From: CAYFYS01 sp965202905 | Lineage (GTDB): Bacteria > Pseudomonadota > Alphaproteobacteria > MPNO01 | Reading direction: 5' to 3' | DNA: 64,000 bases | Assembly: GCA_965202905.1 (NCBI GenBank) | Contig: OZ241868.1 | Span: 62,001-126,000 of the forward strand | Part shown: piece by piece, positions 1 to 8,167 of the stretch | Position numbering within the stretch: position 1 is the first letter of the stretch | Layout: each line of letters opens with the position of its first letter | Notes under the pieces: generated by a model | The model's database searches: none | Seen by the model: only the letters and a program-made list of their open reading frames with translations | Told to the model about the DNA's origin: nothing | Made by a program: the position numbers and the translations under genes

Positions 1-170
1 GCTTTGGCTTTATCCAACCCGATGACGGGACGAAGGACGCCTTCGTCCATATCTCGGCGGTCGAGCGCGCCGGGCTCACCTCTCTCTCCGAAGGCCAGCG
101 GGTCAAATACGAACTCCAAACCGACCGGCGCGGCAAGATGTCGGCCGAAAACCTCTCAAGCGCCGACTGA
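1..170 (+). CDS. Cold-shock protein (CspA family), C-terminal part
   Basis: The window opens inside this gene. The frame from base 3 reads FGFIQPDD, then DAFVHISAVERAGL, then GQRVKYE, and stops at TGA 168-170. FGFI and the FVHIS-type segment are the RNP1 and RNP2 nucleic-acid-binding motifs of a single five-stranded beta-barrel cold-shock domain. Family members bind single-stranded RNA or DNA and act as RNA chaperones in the cytoplasm. The spacing from FGFI to the stop fits a single-domain protein of about 70 residues, so only the first 10-15 codons lie outside the window. Confidence 0.93.
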   Translation, partial: FGFIQPDDGTKDAFVHISAVERAGLTSLSEGQRVKYELQTDRRGKMSAENLSSAD

Positions 171-267
171 CCGCGGCGCGGGTCCGGCCGGCTCACATTC
201 CGGCGGGCCCTGTCGCCTGCGCATCGGCGCGAGGCCGATGCGCGCCGTTGGGACTGCGAGGCTGAAC

Positions 268-495
268 ATGGGCCGTAAACCGAACTACGGCATGGATCGC
301 CGCGAGCGCGAACGGAAGAAGGCCGCCCGGCGGGAAGAGCGCGAACTGGCGAAGCGCGAGCGATCGCAGGAACGCAAAGAGCGCGACGCCGCGCCCGGGG
401 CGTCCGACCCGACATCCGATCCGGCATCGGACGAACCCGAAACCCCCGGAGAACCGCCGGCCGAACCGTCTGCGGAACCGGGCGATGGGGAGTGA
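268..495 (+). CDS. Small highly charged conserved protein
   Basis: 75 residues starting MGRKPNYGMDRRERERKKAA. The first half is almost entirely Arg, Lys and Glu and should form a long charged helix. The second half is Pro, Glu, Ala and Ser-rich and looks disordered. From memory, similar MxRKPNY-starting proteins occur next to cold-shock genes in alphaproteobacteria; no function is known to me. It lies 97 bases after the cold-shock gene on the same strand and could share its transcript. The ATG at 268 is chosen because the conserved-looking RKPNY segment follows it directly. Confidence 0.7.
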   Translation: MGRKPNYGMDRRERERKKAARREERELAKRERSQERKERDAAPGASDPTSDPASDEPETPGEPPAEPSAEPGDGE

Positions 496-995
496 CCGGC
501 GCGGAGAGATCCTGCCCGGGTTCGCGACCGCTCCGGCCGGCATGGCCGCAGGCGATTCCCGTTTGCGGCCGGGGTGAACGCGTCCTGATGTCATCTATCC
601 GGCCGCGGGCGCGAGCGAATGATCGTGCTCAGGGTTTCGCCCCCAAGGCTCCGCCTCCTCCCAAGGTTTCGCCCCCAAGATTTCGCAGGGCCGGGGGAGG
701 GGCTGACGTAACCCGCTGGACAGAGTTCGGATTTCGCGGGCTCCCGCCGTCGTCCGCGCGGCGCCGCATCGCCGGGCCGCCTCCGCTGCTGCGGCGCCGA
801 CCCGGGCGACGCCCGGCGGCGGCTCCTGGCATCGCTGATCGGCGCCTGTGCCGGCTGGTCGCGCGACGGCCATGCCCGCGACAGTCCCACGCCGAGGTGA
901 AGATGCAAGATGTCCAAAGCCTTCCCCGACGAGACGTGGTTCCCGTGGATGGGCGCCGCCAGCGACGACGGGCCGTTCTACTACCGGGTGCGCAG
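496..995 (+). other. Non-coding or decayed stretch
   Basis: No convincing intact gene is seen. Bases 634-680 hold several copies of GTTTCGCCCCCAAG-like words. From 910 there is a short coding-like start (MSKAFPDETWFPW, then FYYRVRS) with a GAGGTGAAGATGCAAG stretch upstream that could be a ribosome site. That frame runs straight into the 13-bp repeat at 996 and is lost, so it is probably the 5' end of a broken gene. Confidence 0.4.
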
Positions 996-1260
996 CCCCG
1001 TGGTCATGCCCCGTGGTCATGCCCCGTGGTCATGCCCCGTGGTCATGCCCCGTGGTCATGCCCCGTGGTCATGCCCTGTGGTCATGCCCCGTGGTCATGA
1101 TCGGGTTCGACCACCATCCCGGCGTCGTGTTCGACAACGAGGCACCCTCGGGCCATCACATCCATCACTTTGGCCCGCGCGCCCAACGGCGGCGACTGCG
1201 GCGTGGATTTCTTGCGCCAGCGCCGCGAGCGCTACGACCACTCGCACGGCCGCCGCCGGC
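910..1260 (+). pseudogene. Possible small gene broken by the 13-bp repeat
   Basis: Left of the repeat the frame reads MSKAFPDETWFPWMG and FYYRVRS. Right of it, in another frame, comes HHPGVVFDNEAPSGHHIHHFG (1110-1170), and in a third frame NGGDCGVDFLRQRRERYDH (1180-1240). All three pieces look protein-like, and their order suggests one former gene of about 110 residues disrupted by repeat expansion and another indel. I do not recognise the family. The pieces could also be chance coding-like sequence in GC-rich DNA. Confidence 0.3.
996..1099. repeat. 13-bp tandem repeat, 8 copies
   Basis: Eight head-to-tail copies of CCCCGTGGTCATG; only the seventh (1074-1086) differs, by one C-to-T change. 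Because 13 is not a multiple of 3, each copy shifts the reading frame, so all frames cycle through PVVM, PRGH and APWS. It splits a coding-like segment upstream (FYYRVRS) from one downstream (VVFDNEAPSGHHIHH). Confidence 0.95.
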
Positions 1261-1484
1261 TTCGCGAGAATCGAGCGGCGGGTCCGGCGGGATCGCGGAA
1301 CCGCCGGCCAGGCCGGCGATCGCCCGCAGCGGCCTCGCCGGACGGCCGACGGATGCGCCGGGGTTTTCTCAGCGAGCGTCCAGGCGAGCGTCATCGAGGC
1401 CGGATGAAAGCCCCCTTAACAGCCTCTTCAGCGGCCTTTTAGAGGCCTTAACAGCCTCTTTAACAGCCGCTTTAGCGGCGGCGC

Positions 1485-2030
1485 CTAGTCCGCAAGCCGC
1501 GCCGGCGCGCTGTCGGGCGGGGTGATGTCGAAGGCGTTGGCGGTGCAGCAGACCATCGAGAAGTGACCGATGACGGCCACCAGGTTGACGAGCTGCTCGA
1601 CGCCGAAGGCGGCTTCGGCTTCGGCGTAGGTCCGGTCGCTCAGCCGGTGGGCCGTGACGAGCTCGGTCGCCGCCTGCCAGGCGAGCCGCTCGCGCGGGTC
1701 GCTGACCGGCGGTTCTTTCCGGGCGTTGATCGCGTCGACGACCGCCTGGTCGAGGCCCGCGGCGAGGGAATTGCGCACCTGGACCGCCCAGGGATAGTTG
1801 CCGTCCCAGTAGCGGATCACCGTCAGCACCGCGATCTGGCGTTCCCGCGCGGCGAGGTCCGAGTCGCGCAAGTAGCCGCCGAGATCCGACGTCAGGCGCA
1901 TCAGCCCGGGGTGGCGGATATAGGCCCAGAACGGTCCGCCGGTCGGGTTGCCCGACGCCTCGATGTCGTCGAAGACCTCGCCCTGTTCGGCGTTCATGTC
2001 CTCGCGTTCGAGAATGGTGATCCGGGTCAT
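1485..2030 (-). CDS. Carboxymuconolactone decarboxylase-like (AhpD fold) protein
   Basis: 181 residues starting MTRITILEREDM. The sequence is mostly helical and has the CMD/AhpD-like layout: an ERQIAVLTVIRYWDGNYPWAVQ segment followed by helices and a C-terminal LVNLVAVIGHFSMVCCTANAF helix. The usual CxxC of AhpD peroxidases is absent; the C-terminal helix has adjacent cysteines instead. Members close to this type are often labelled decarboxylases, but their substrates are usually unknown. GAGGAG lies 7 bases before ATG 2030. The gene follows the zinc-binding dehydrogenase on the same strand with only a 10-base gap, so the two are probably cotranscribed. Confidence 0.8.
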   Translation of the reverse strand: MTRITILEREDMNAEQGEVFDDIEASGNPTGGPFWAYIRHPGLMRLTSDLGGYLRDSDLAARERQIAVLTVIRYWDGNYPWAVQVRNSLAAGLDQAVVDAINARKEPPVSDPRERLAWQAATELVTAHRLSDRTYAEAEAAFGVEQLVNLVAVIGHFSMVCCTANAFDITPPDSAPARLAD

Positions 2031-2040
2031 CGCGCTCTCC

Positions 2041-3039
2041 TCAGGCTGCATCCATGACGAGGACGGATTTTCCCACGATCTTGCGGTCCTCGAGCATCAT
2101 GATCGCGTCCATGAACCGCTCGAAGGGAAAGCGGTTCATGATGTTGGGGTCGATCTTGCCGGCGAGCAACAGATCGAACAGCGCGGCCTGGGCTTCGCGC
2201 AGCCTGGGCGAGCGCTGCTTGACGTAGCTGTTGATGGTCATGCCGAGCACGCCGATGTTCTTGAGCAACAGGTAGTTGGTCCGGACCGACGGGATCGCGC
2301 CGGAGGTGAAGCCCGAGACCACCGCCCGGCCCTCATCGGCGATCGCGCGCAGCGCGGCGTCGAACACTTCGCCGCCGACCAGATCGAAGGCGAGATCGAC
2401 CCCGCGCTTGCCGGTCGCCTCCATCACCTGCGCACGGAGCGAGTCCTTGAGGTTGTCCCGGGTCAGGTCGATTACCGCGTCCGCCCCGGCCGCAATGACC
2501 GGCGCGGCCTTGGACGGCGTCGTGAGCCCGGCCAGCGTAATCCCGGCGCCCAGCGGCTTGGCGAGGTTGATCGCAGCCAGCCCGACGCCGCCCGACGCGC
2601 CGTTGACCAGAACGATCTCGCCGGGCTCCAGCTTGCCGCGCACGGTGAGCGCGAAATAGGCGGTCTGGTAGGCGAGCCCCATCGCGGCGGCCGCGTCGAA
2701 GGCGACGCCGTCGGGCAGCGGGAAGCACAGCGCCTCCGGGCAGGCGACCTTGCCGGCGAGCGCGCCGTGGATGACATGGGCGATCACCCGCTGACCCACA
2801 GCGAGGCCGCTGACCCCGGGACCGACCGCCGCGACCACCCCTGCGGCATCCTTGCCCGGGGTGAACGGCGGCGGCGGGTTGTTCTGGTACTTGCCGTCGA
2901 GCGAGAGCAGATCGGTGAAGTTGACGCCGCAGGCGCGCGTGTCGACCACGACCTCGCCGGCGCCCGGAACCGGGTCGGCGACATCTTCGATGCGGACGGT
3001 GTCGCGGTTCCCGATCTCGTTGATCACCACGGCGCGCAT
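2041..3039 (-). CDS. NADPH:quinone reductase-like zinc-binding dehydrogenase (MDR family)
   Basis: 332 residues starting MRAVVINEIGNRDTVRIEDV. N-terminal GroES-like half with ACGVNFTDLLSLDGKYQ and TPGKDAAGVVAAVGPGVSGL; Rossmann half with LVNGASGGVGLAAINLAK (a GxSGGVG dinucleotide motif), then a GADAVIDLT segment and a GVDLAFDLVGGEVFDAALR segment. This is the layout of quinone oxidoreductases and crotonyl-reductase-like MDR enzymes, which use NAD(P)H. The cysteine pattern of structural zinc is missing, so it probably does not bind zinc. The frame stays open upstream to 4233, but the recognisable protein begins at ATG 3039. It is divergent from the Rieske gene. Confidence 0.9.
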   Translation of the reverse strand: MRAVVINEIGNRDTVRIEDVADPVPGAGEVVVDTRACGVNFTDLLSLDGKYQNNPPPPFTPGKDAAGVVAAVGPGVSGLAVGQRVIAHVIHGALAGKVACPEALCFPLPDGVAFDAAAAMGLAYQTAYFALTVRGKLEPGEIVLVNGASGGVGLAAINLAKPLGAGITLAGLTTPSKAAPVIAAGADAVIDLTRDNLKDSLRAQVMEATGKRGVDLAFDLVGGEVFDAALRAIADEGRAVVSGFTSGAIPSVRTNYLLLKNIGVLGMTINSYVKQRSPRLREAQAALFDLLLAGKIDPNIMNRFPFERFMDAIMMLEDRKIVGKSVLVMDAA

Positions 3040-3053
3040 GTGACCCGCTCCTT

Positions 3054-3085
3054 CTGTCCGATGCTCGTTCTGTCCGATGCTCGTT
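3054..3085. repeat. 16-bp perfect tandem duplication in a divergent promoter region
   Basis: CTGTCCGATGCTCGTT occurs twice in a row (3054-3069 and 3070-3085), between the quinone-reductase-like gene (minus) and the Rieske gene (plus). It is one of about ten such short duplications in the window. If it carries a regulator site, the site is doubled, but no operator is recognised. Confidence 0.85.
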
Positions 3086-3168
3086 GCGCCGGGTATAGCG
3101 CGGCTTGCGGGTCGAGAAAAGCCGCGCCCGGCCCTGACCGACGCGACGCGACGTGGTAAGATCGAGCG

Positions 3169-4470
3169 ATGCTGAGCGCCGAACAGAACGGGCTCGTTAC
3201 CCTGACCGGCGCCGGTGCGCCCGCCGGCGCCCTGATGCGCCGCTACTGGCAGCCGGCGGCGTTGACCGAGGAGTTTTCCGAAACCCGCCCGGTCGTGCCG
3301 GTCCGGCTGATGGGCGAGGACCTGATCGCCTTCCGCGCCGGGAACGGCGAATACCGGCTGACCGGCGCGCGCTGTCCCCACCGCGGCGCCGATTTGCGCT
3401 TCGCACGGCTGGAGGACGGCGGCATACGGTGCGCCTTCCACGGCTGGCTGTTCGACGGCGAGGGCAACTGCCTGGAGCAGCCGGCCGAGCCCGCCGGGAG
3501 CGACTTTCATACCAGGATCCGAATGCCGGGCTATCCCTGCCGCGAGGCGAACGGCGTGGTCTTCGCCTATCTCGGCCCGGGCGCGCCGCCGCCGTTGCCC
3601 GATGCGGACTGCTTCGCCGCGCCGGATCTCCATACCTTCGCCTTCAAGGGGTATCTGGAGTGCAACTGGCTGCAGGCGCTGGAGGTCGGAATCGATCCGG
3701 CGCACGGCTCCTACCTGCACCGGTTCTTCGACGACGAGGACCCGGAGGAGGGCTACGGCCTCCAGTTCCGCGATCTTGTCGGCGGCGGCGACGTTCCGCT
3801 CACCCGGATCATGCGCGAGTTCCCGGCGCCGGAGATCAAAATCGAGGATACCGGCTACGGCATGAGGCTGCTGGCGCTGCGCGACCTCGACGAGGCGACG
3901 CGCCACGTCCGGGTCACCAACCTGCTGTTCCCGAACGCGATCGTCATCTCGCTCGGCAACGACATGATCATCAGCCAGTGGCACGTTCCGATCGACGACG
4001 CCCATTGCTGGTGGTATGCGATGTTCACCAGCTATGCCGCGCCGCTCGACAAGGAGGAGATGCGCGCCCAGAGGCTCAAGCTCTACTCGCTGCCGGACTA
4101 CCGGCCCCGGATCAACAAGACCAACGACTACGGCTTCGATCCGCACCAGCAGAAGACGCTGACCTATACCGGCATGGGCGCGGACATCAACGTTCACGAC
4201 CAATGGGCGGTCGAATCCCAGGGCGACATCCACGACCGGACGAGCGAGAACCTCGGCGTGTCCGACATCGCGATCGCGACCTACCGCCGGTTTCTGATTC
4301 GCGCGATCGAGGCGGTCGGCAAGGGCGAGCCGGCGCCCAAGACCGCCAACCGCGCAGGCGGCGGGCCTCCGCTCGCGATCGATACCGTCGTCGCGCGCGA
4401 GGGTTGGGAGAAAGCCTGGCGGGCCGTCGAAACCGCCCGCCGCGCCGGTTCGGCCTGGGCGGGGTCGTGA
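3169..4470 (+). CDS. Rieske [2Fe-2S] aromatic ring-hydroxylating oxygenase, alpha subunit
   Basis: 433 residues. The Rieske cluster ligands are clear: C69-P-H71 in ARCPHRGADL and C88-A-F-H91 in IRCAFHGWLF. The mononuclear iron region follows at about 165-185 (LEVGIDPAHGSYLHR, giving Asp/His/His ligands). This fits the phenoxybenzoate-dioxygenase-like branch of ring-hydroxylating oxygenases, which take electrons from a separate reductase not seen here. ATG 3169 directly precedes the conserved LSAEQNGLVTLTGAG start. The stop overlaps the GTG of the next gene by four bases (GTGA), so the two products are translationally coupled and probably act in one pathway. Confidence 0.92.
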   Translation: MLSAEQNGLVTLTGAGAPAGALMRRYWQPAALTEEFSETRPVVPVRLMGEDLIAFRAGNGEYRLTGARCPHRGADLRFARLEDGGIRCAFHGWLFDGEGNCLEQPAEPAGSDFHTRIRMPGYPCREANGVVFAYLGPGAPPPLPDADCFAAPDLHTFAFKGYLECNWLQALEVGIDPAHGSYLHRFFDDEDPEEGYGLQFRDLVGGGDVPLTRIMREFPAPEIKIEDTGYGMRLLALRDLDEATRHVRVTNLLFPNAIVISLGNDMIISQWHVPIDDAHCWWYAMFTSYAAPLDKEEMRAQRLKLYSLPDYRPRINKTNDYGFDPHQQKTLTYTGMGADINVHDQWAVESQGDIHDRTSENLGVSDIAIATYRRFLIRAIEAVGKGEPAPKTANRAGGGPPLAIDTVVAREGWEKAWRAVETARRAGSAWAGS

Positions 4471-5930
4471 ACGGCTCGACCGGGCGGACCAGCTTCGTCG
4501 ACCGCCACGGGCTGTGGGACGCCGACCAGGAGGCGGCCGCGGCTGAAATCGGCCGGCAGATCGCCGGGCACGGGCTCGAGGTCGTTCGCTTCTCCTTCCC
4601 CGACCAGCACGGCATCCTGCGCGGCAAGGCGATCATGGCGGGCGAGGCCGAAGCCGCTCTGCGGAACGGCGTCTCGATGACCTCGACGCTCCTGGTCAAG
4701 GACACCTCGCACAGGACGGTCCCGCCGGTCTTCTCCGAGTCCCTGTCGATCGGCCGGGGAGATCTCGCCGGCGCCGCGGACTTCCTGATGGTGGCCGATC
4801 CGCGGACCTTCCGCATCCTGCCCTGGGCGCCCGGCGCCGGCTGGGTGCTGTGCGACATCCGCTGGCCGGACGGCCGCACGGTGGCGTATTCGACCCGCGA
4901 CGTCTGCCGCGCCGCGGTCGCCGCGCTGGAGGCGCGCGGCTTCGACTTCGTCGCCGGCATCGAGGTCGAGTTCCATATCTTCCGGCTGCTCGATGCCCGC
5001 TTGGAGGCAGAGGGTGCCGGACAGCCCGCCGCCCCGCCGGAAATCGGGCTGCTGACCCACGGCTATCAGTACCTGACCGAAATCCGGCTGGACGAGCTCG
5101 ACCCGATTCTGTCGATCCTGCGGCGCGATCTGGTCGCGCTCGGCATCCCGCTACGCTCGCTCGAGGTCGAGTTCGGCCCGAGCCAGGTCGAGTTCACCCT
5201 CCAGCCGTCGGGCGCGCTCGATGCGGCCGACACCATGATGTTGTTCAGGAACGCCGCCAAGCAGATCTGCGCGCGGCGCGGCTATCACGCGACCTTCATG
5301 TGCCGGCCGGCCATCGAGAACGTCTTTTCGAGCGGCTGGCATCTGCACCAATCCCTGGTGGACCGCGCAAGCGGGCTGAACGCCTTCATGCCGGGCGCGG
5401 CCGATGACGGCGCGCTGCTGTCCGGGACCGGACGGCGCTACGCGGCCGGTCTCCTGGAGCATGCCCGCGCCGCGTCGGTCTTCACCACGCCGACGATCAA
5501 CGGCTACAAGCGCTACAGGCCGTTCACGCTGGCGCCCGACCGCGCGACCTGGGCCCGCGACAACCGCGCGGCGATGCTGCGGGTCATTTCGGGCGCGGGC
5601 GAGCCGGCCTCGCGCATCGAGAACCGCGCCGGCGAGCCGGCCGCGAATCCCTATCTCTATATCGCGAGCCAGATCCATGCGGGCCTCGACGGCATCGAGC
5701 GCGCGCTGGAGCCGCCCCCGCCGAGCGAAGCGCCCTACGAGTCCGCCGCGCCGTCGATGCCGGCCAGCCTGATCGAGGCGATTGCGGCCCTGCGCGCCGA
5801 CGACATCTTCGCCGGGCGCTTCGGCGCGGAGTTCATCGACTATATCTGCATGATCAAACAGGCCGAGATCGCCCGCTTCCTGTCCGACGTCACCGACTGG
5901 GAACAACGGGAGTATTTCCGGATCTTTTAA
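4467..5930 (+). CDS. Glutamine synthetase-like (gamma-glutamylamide synthetase family) ligase
   Basis: 487 residues starting at GTG 4467, which overlaps the Rieske stop. Glutamine synthetase catalytic features are present: FVAGIEVEFHIF (metal-binding Glu residues), EVEFGPSQVEFTL, SGWHLHQSL (metal-binding His), and NGYKRYRPF followed by an RIENRAGEPAANPYLYIA segment. Relatives of this type (PuuA, IpuC and the aniline-pathway enzymes) join glutamate to an amine instead of ammonia. Coupling with a Rieske oxygenase mirrors aniline or isopropylamine degradation, where an amine is glutamylated and then oxidised. A substrate amine is therefore inferred, not shown. Confidence 0.88.
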   Translation: MNGSTGRTSFVDRHGLWDADQEAAAAEIGRQIAGHGLEVVRFSFPDQHGILRGKAIMAGEAEAALRNGVSMTSTLLVKDTSHRTVPPVFSESLSIGRGDLAGAADFLMVADPRTFRILPWAPGAGWVLCDIRWPDGRTVAYSTRDVCRAAVAALEARGFDFVAGIEVEFHIFRLLDARLEAEGAGQPAAPPEIGLLTHGYQYLTEIRLDELDPILSILRRDLVALGIPLRSLEVEFGPSQVEFTLQPSGALDAADTMMLFRNAAKQICARRGYHATFMCRPAIENVFSSGWHLHQSLVDRASGLNAFMPGAADDGALLSGTGRRYAAGLLEHARAASVFTTPTINGYKRYRPFTLAPDRATWARDNRAAMLRVISGAGEPASRIENRAGEPAANPYLYIASQIHAGLDGIERALEPPPPSEAPYESAAPSMPASLIEAIAALRADDIFAGRFGAEFIDYICMIKQAEIARFLSDVTDWEQREYFRIF

Positions 5931-5960
5931 GTGTCCGCTAAGTGTCCGCTAAGTGTCCGC
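5928..5960. repeat. 11-bp tandem repeat, 3 copies
   Basis: TAAGTGTCCGC is repeated three times; the first copy contains the TAA stop of the glutamine synthetase-like gene. Confidence 0.9.
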
Positions 5961-6027
5961 GCGCCTGATCTGGTTGGACAGGCTCTTGACATTCATTAGA
6001 GTCCGATCCATAAAGAGTCATGCATGA

Positions 6028-6335
6028 TCAAAGCCTTGCGAAGCGTCTGACGATGAGCTGCGCCCTGGCGAGACAGAGCCACGTTTCGGCGGTGGCGATG
6101 GCGGTCTCGAAGTCCTTGGCGAGGCGTCGGTCGCGGTTGAATCAGGCGAAGCTGCGCTCGACGACCCAGCGCCGCCTGGAAGCCGGTGGCGGATCGTTTG
6201 TGGCGGATCGTTTGACGATTTGCGCGGCCCAATGGCAAGCAGGGCTTGATCAGATCCCGTTTTGCGTCGGTCGGGTCGCTTGTATACCGTCAAGCCCGAT
6301 CGCTCATACTGCCGGCGAGCGGTCTCGGTCCACAT
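6028..6335 (-). pseudogene. IS5-family transposase remnant with internal deletion
   Basis: The 5' piece starts at ATG 6335 with MWTETARRQYERSGL, the typical start of IS5-group DDE transposases. After a frame break the C-terminal part reads as the usual VERSFAWFNRDRRLAKDFE-like end and finishes AQLIVRRFARL at the stop 6028-6030. Only about 308 bases remain of the roughly 750 expected, and most of the catalytic core is missing, so it is inactive. No clear terminal inverted repeats were found. It sits between the amine-oxidation operon and the ATPase/nuclease pair. Confidence 0.75.
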
Positions 6336-6667
6336 GTTGCGATCCCGGTCATTGCTCACCGCAAGTCACTGAATCACAAAGAATCATAATGGCCTGGAAT
6401 CACTCGACTCTTTTGGACCGGGTTTTTAAAGATCGAATATGGACGGGTCGTGGAGCGAGACGAGCGTGGTTCCGGTCGTCCATCACGAGGACACGGAATC
6501 TGGCTGACGACTCGAGAGAACCGCAACGTGAACATCCTTTTCATGTTTCGGGCGGGGCGGCAGGCGTGGCTTGCGGACTCGCCGGGCTACTCGCGCAGGG
6601 CAGGACGCCGTCATGAGCAGGACGGAGGCGCCGCAGGTCCCGGATGTTCGAACGGAGGAGCGGCCAC
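6336..6667. other. Intergenic region upstream of the ATPase operon
   Basis: No gene is recognised. The A/T-richer stretch at 6375-6440 (GTTTTTAAAGATCGAATATGG nearby) is unlike its surroundings and may hold the promoter of the ATPase gene or the left end of the decayed insertion sequence. GGAGGAG at 6654-6660 is the ribosome site of the following gene. Confidence 0.35.
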
Positions 6668-8167
6668 ATGGTTAAAGCTCCCGGAGTTAAAGCTCCCGGA
6701 TTGAATACTCTCGAAATCGAAGTGACCGATTTCGGGCCAATCGTCGAAGCCAAGATCGATTTGCGCCCATTGACGGTGTTCATCGGGCCAAGCAACACGG
6801 GCAAATCCTATCTGGCGATCCTTATCTACGCGCTGCATCGCTATTTCAGTGGCGGGGCGTCGCCTGTTGCTGGATACTATCGCCGATACCGCAGACAGGG
6901 GGCGCCACCCACCGAAGCCATCAACGCTTTCCGCGAAATGGCTCGATCGTTTCTGGACAGCCAGGAACATACGGCAAAAAAGGGCGTCATCCTGCCACCC
7001 CCGGTCGCTGACCTGATTCGTTCCGGCGCCGACGAGGAAGCCGACGCCCTTGCCCACGAAATTAGCCGCTGTTTCGGTATCGACGGCGCTGGCGCGCTGG
7101 TCCGTAAAGGACGGAGGGACGGCGCACGTATCGCGCTGCGACGGCGTGTTTCGGAAGGTCCGGCGTGTTTCGAGCATCGACTGACGCTGGCGGCGGGGAC
7201 AAAGACATTCAGGGCGACGGTTCCCGAGGAAATACCCGTGCGGATCGAGACCGAGGACGCCCAGGAGTTGGTTGAGCTTGTGGATATTATGGAATCGGAA
7301 GAACGGGGTTATGCAGCTTGGAGGTTGATGAGGATCCTGGATCGTCTCGTTCTCCCTTCCTCCGTCGGCCCTCTGCATCTTCCCGCCTATTACCTCCCCG
7401 CCGACCGGACCGGTGTGATGCACGCGCACAGCGTGGTGGTCAGCGCCTTGATCGAGAGCGCGCCGACGGCGGGGTTGCGCCCGTCTGCGCGTACGCCAAT
7501 GCTTTCGGGCGTACTGGCGGATTTCCTCGAGCAACTCATCGAAATCGACCGACCCCCCTATCCGCATCATCGACGACGCGCCGCCCGGAACGATCTGGGC
7601 GCAGGGATCGAAGGCGCCATTCTTCACGGGAAGGTGCGCATCGACCGGTCGCTGACGATCGACTATCCGCGCTTCACCTACCGACCGGAGGGCTGGAAGA
7701 GCGATCTTCCCTTGATGAATGCCTCGTCCATGGTCTCCGAGCTCGCGCCGGTGGTGCTGTATCTGAAACACATGGTCGCTCCCGACAGCGTCCTGATCGT
7801 CGAAGAACCCGAATCGCATCTGCACCCGGCCATGCAGGTCGAATTTACCCGCCAACTTGCCACGTTCGTCGATGCGGGAATCAGGGTGATCGTCACGACG
7901 CATAGCGAGTGGTTGCTGGAAGAACTCGCCAACATCGTTCGGCGGTCGGAGCTTCTCAAGGGAGATGTTCCCGACAACCGTATAGCTCTTCGCCCAGACC
8001 AGGTGGGGGCATGGCTGTTCCAGCCGAAGAGCCGCCCCAGGGGATCGGTCGTGACCGAAATTGGCTTGACCGGTTCCGGCCTGTACCCATCCGGCTTCGA
8101 TGAGGTCGCGGCCGCGCTTCACAATGACTGGGCCGAGATTTCAAGCCGGATCGAGGATGCCGGGTGA
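6668..8167 (+). CDS. AAA/OLD-like ATPase of a possible two-gene defence module
   Basis: 499 residues. Walker A is GPSNTGKS at residues 40-47 in TVFIGPSNTGKSYLA, after a short DFGPIVEAKIDLRPL strand typical of SMC/OLD-like ATPases. Near residues 375-390 is Walker B, VLIVEEPESHLHPAMQ, followed by VIVTTHSEWLLEEL, the D-loop/H-loop region. Such ATPases act as sensors in many antiphage systems (OLD, Septu and PARIS-type). ATG 6668 has GGAGGAG 7 bases upstream. Codons 2-11 contain a 15-bp duplication (VKAPG twice). The TGA overlaps the GTG of the next gene, so ATPase and partner are coupled. The exact family is not identified. Confidence 0.85.
   Translation: MVKAPGVKAPGLNTLEIEVTDFGPIVEAKIDLRPLTVFIGPSNTGKSYLAILIYALHRYFSGGASPVAGYYRRYRRQGAPPTEAINAFREMARSFLDSQEHTAKKGVILPPPVADLIRSGADEEADALAHEISRCFGIDGAGALVRKGRRDGARIALRRRVSEGPACFEHRLTLAAGTKTFRATVPEEIPVRIETEDAQELVELVDIMESEERGYAAWRLMRILDRLVLPSSVGPLHLPAYYLPADRTGVMHAHSVVVSALIESAPTAGLRPSARTPMLSGVLADFLEQLIEIDRPPYPHHRRRAARNDLGAGIEGAILHGKVRIDRSLTIDYPRFTYRPEGWKSDLPLMNASSMVSELAPVVLYLKHMVAPDSVLIVEEPESHLHPAMQVEFTRQLATFVDAGIRVIVTTHSEWLLEELANIVRRSELLKGDVPDNRIALRPDQVGAWLFQPKSRPRGSVVTEIGLTGSGLYPSGFDEVAAALHNDWAEISSRIEDAG
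6671..6700. repeat. 15-bp tandem duplication inside the ATPase start
   Basis: GTTAAAGCTCCCGGA occurs twice in a row directly after the ATG. It is in frame and repeats VKAPG in the protein without breaking it. Confidence 0.9.

Noticed and set aside
996..1099. CRISPR array
   Set aside because: The units are 13 bp with no spacers, and there are no cas genes in the window.
2041..4233. A 730-residue minus-strand open frame
   Set aside because: Only the last 332 residues read like a known enzyme. The upstream part lies antisense to the Rieske gene and has the Val/Ala/Gly/Arg-rich composition of a GC-driven shadow frame.
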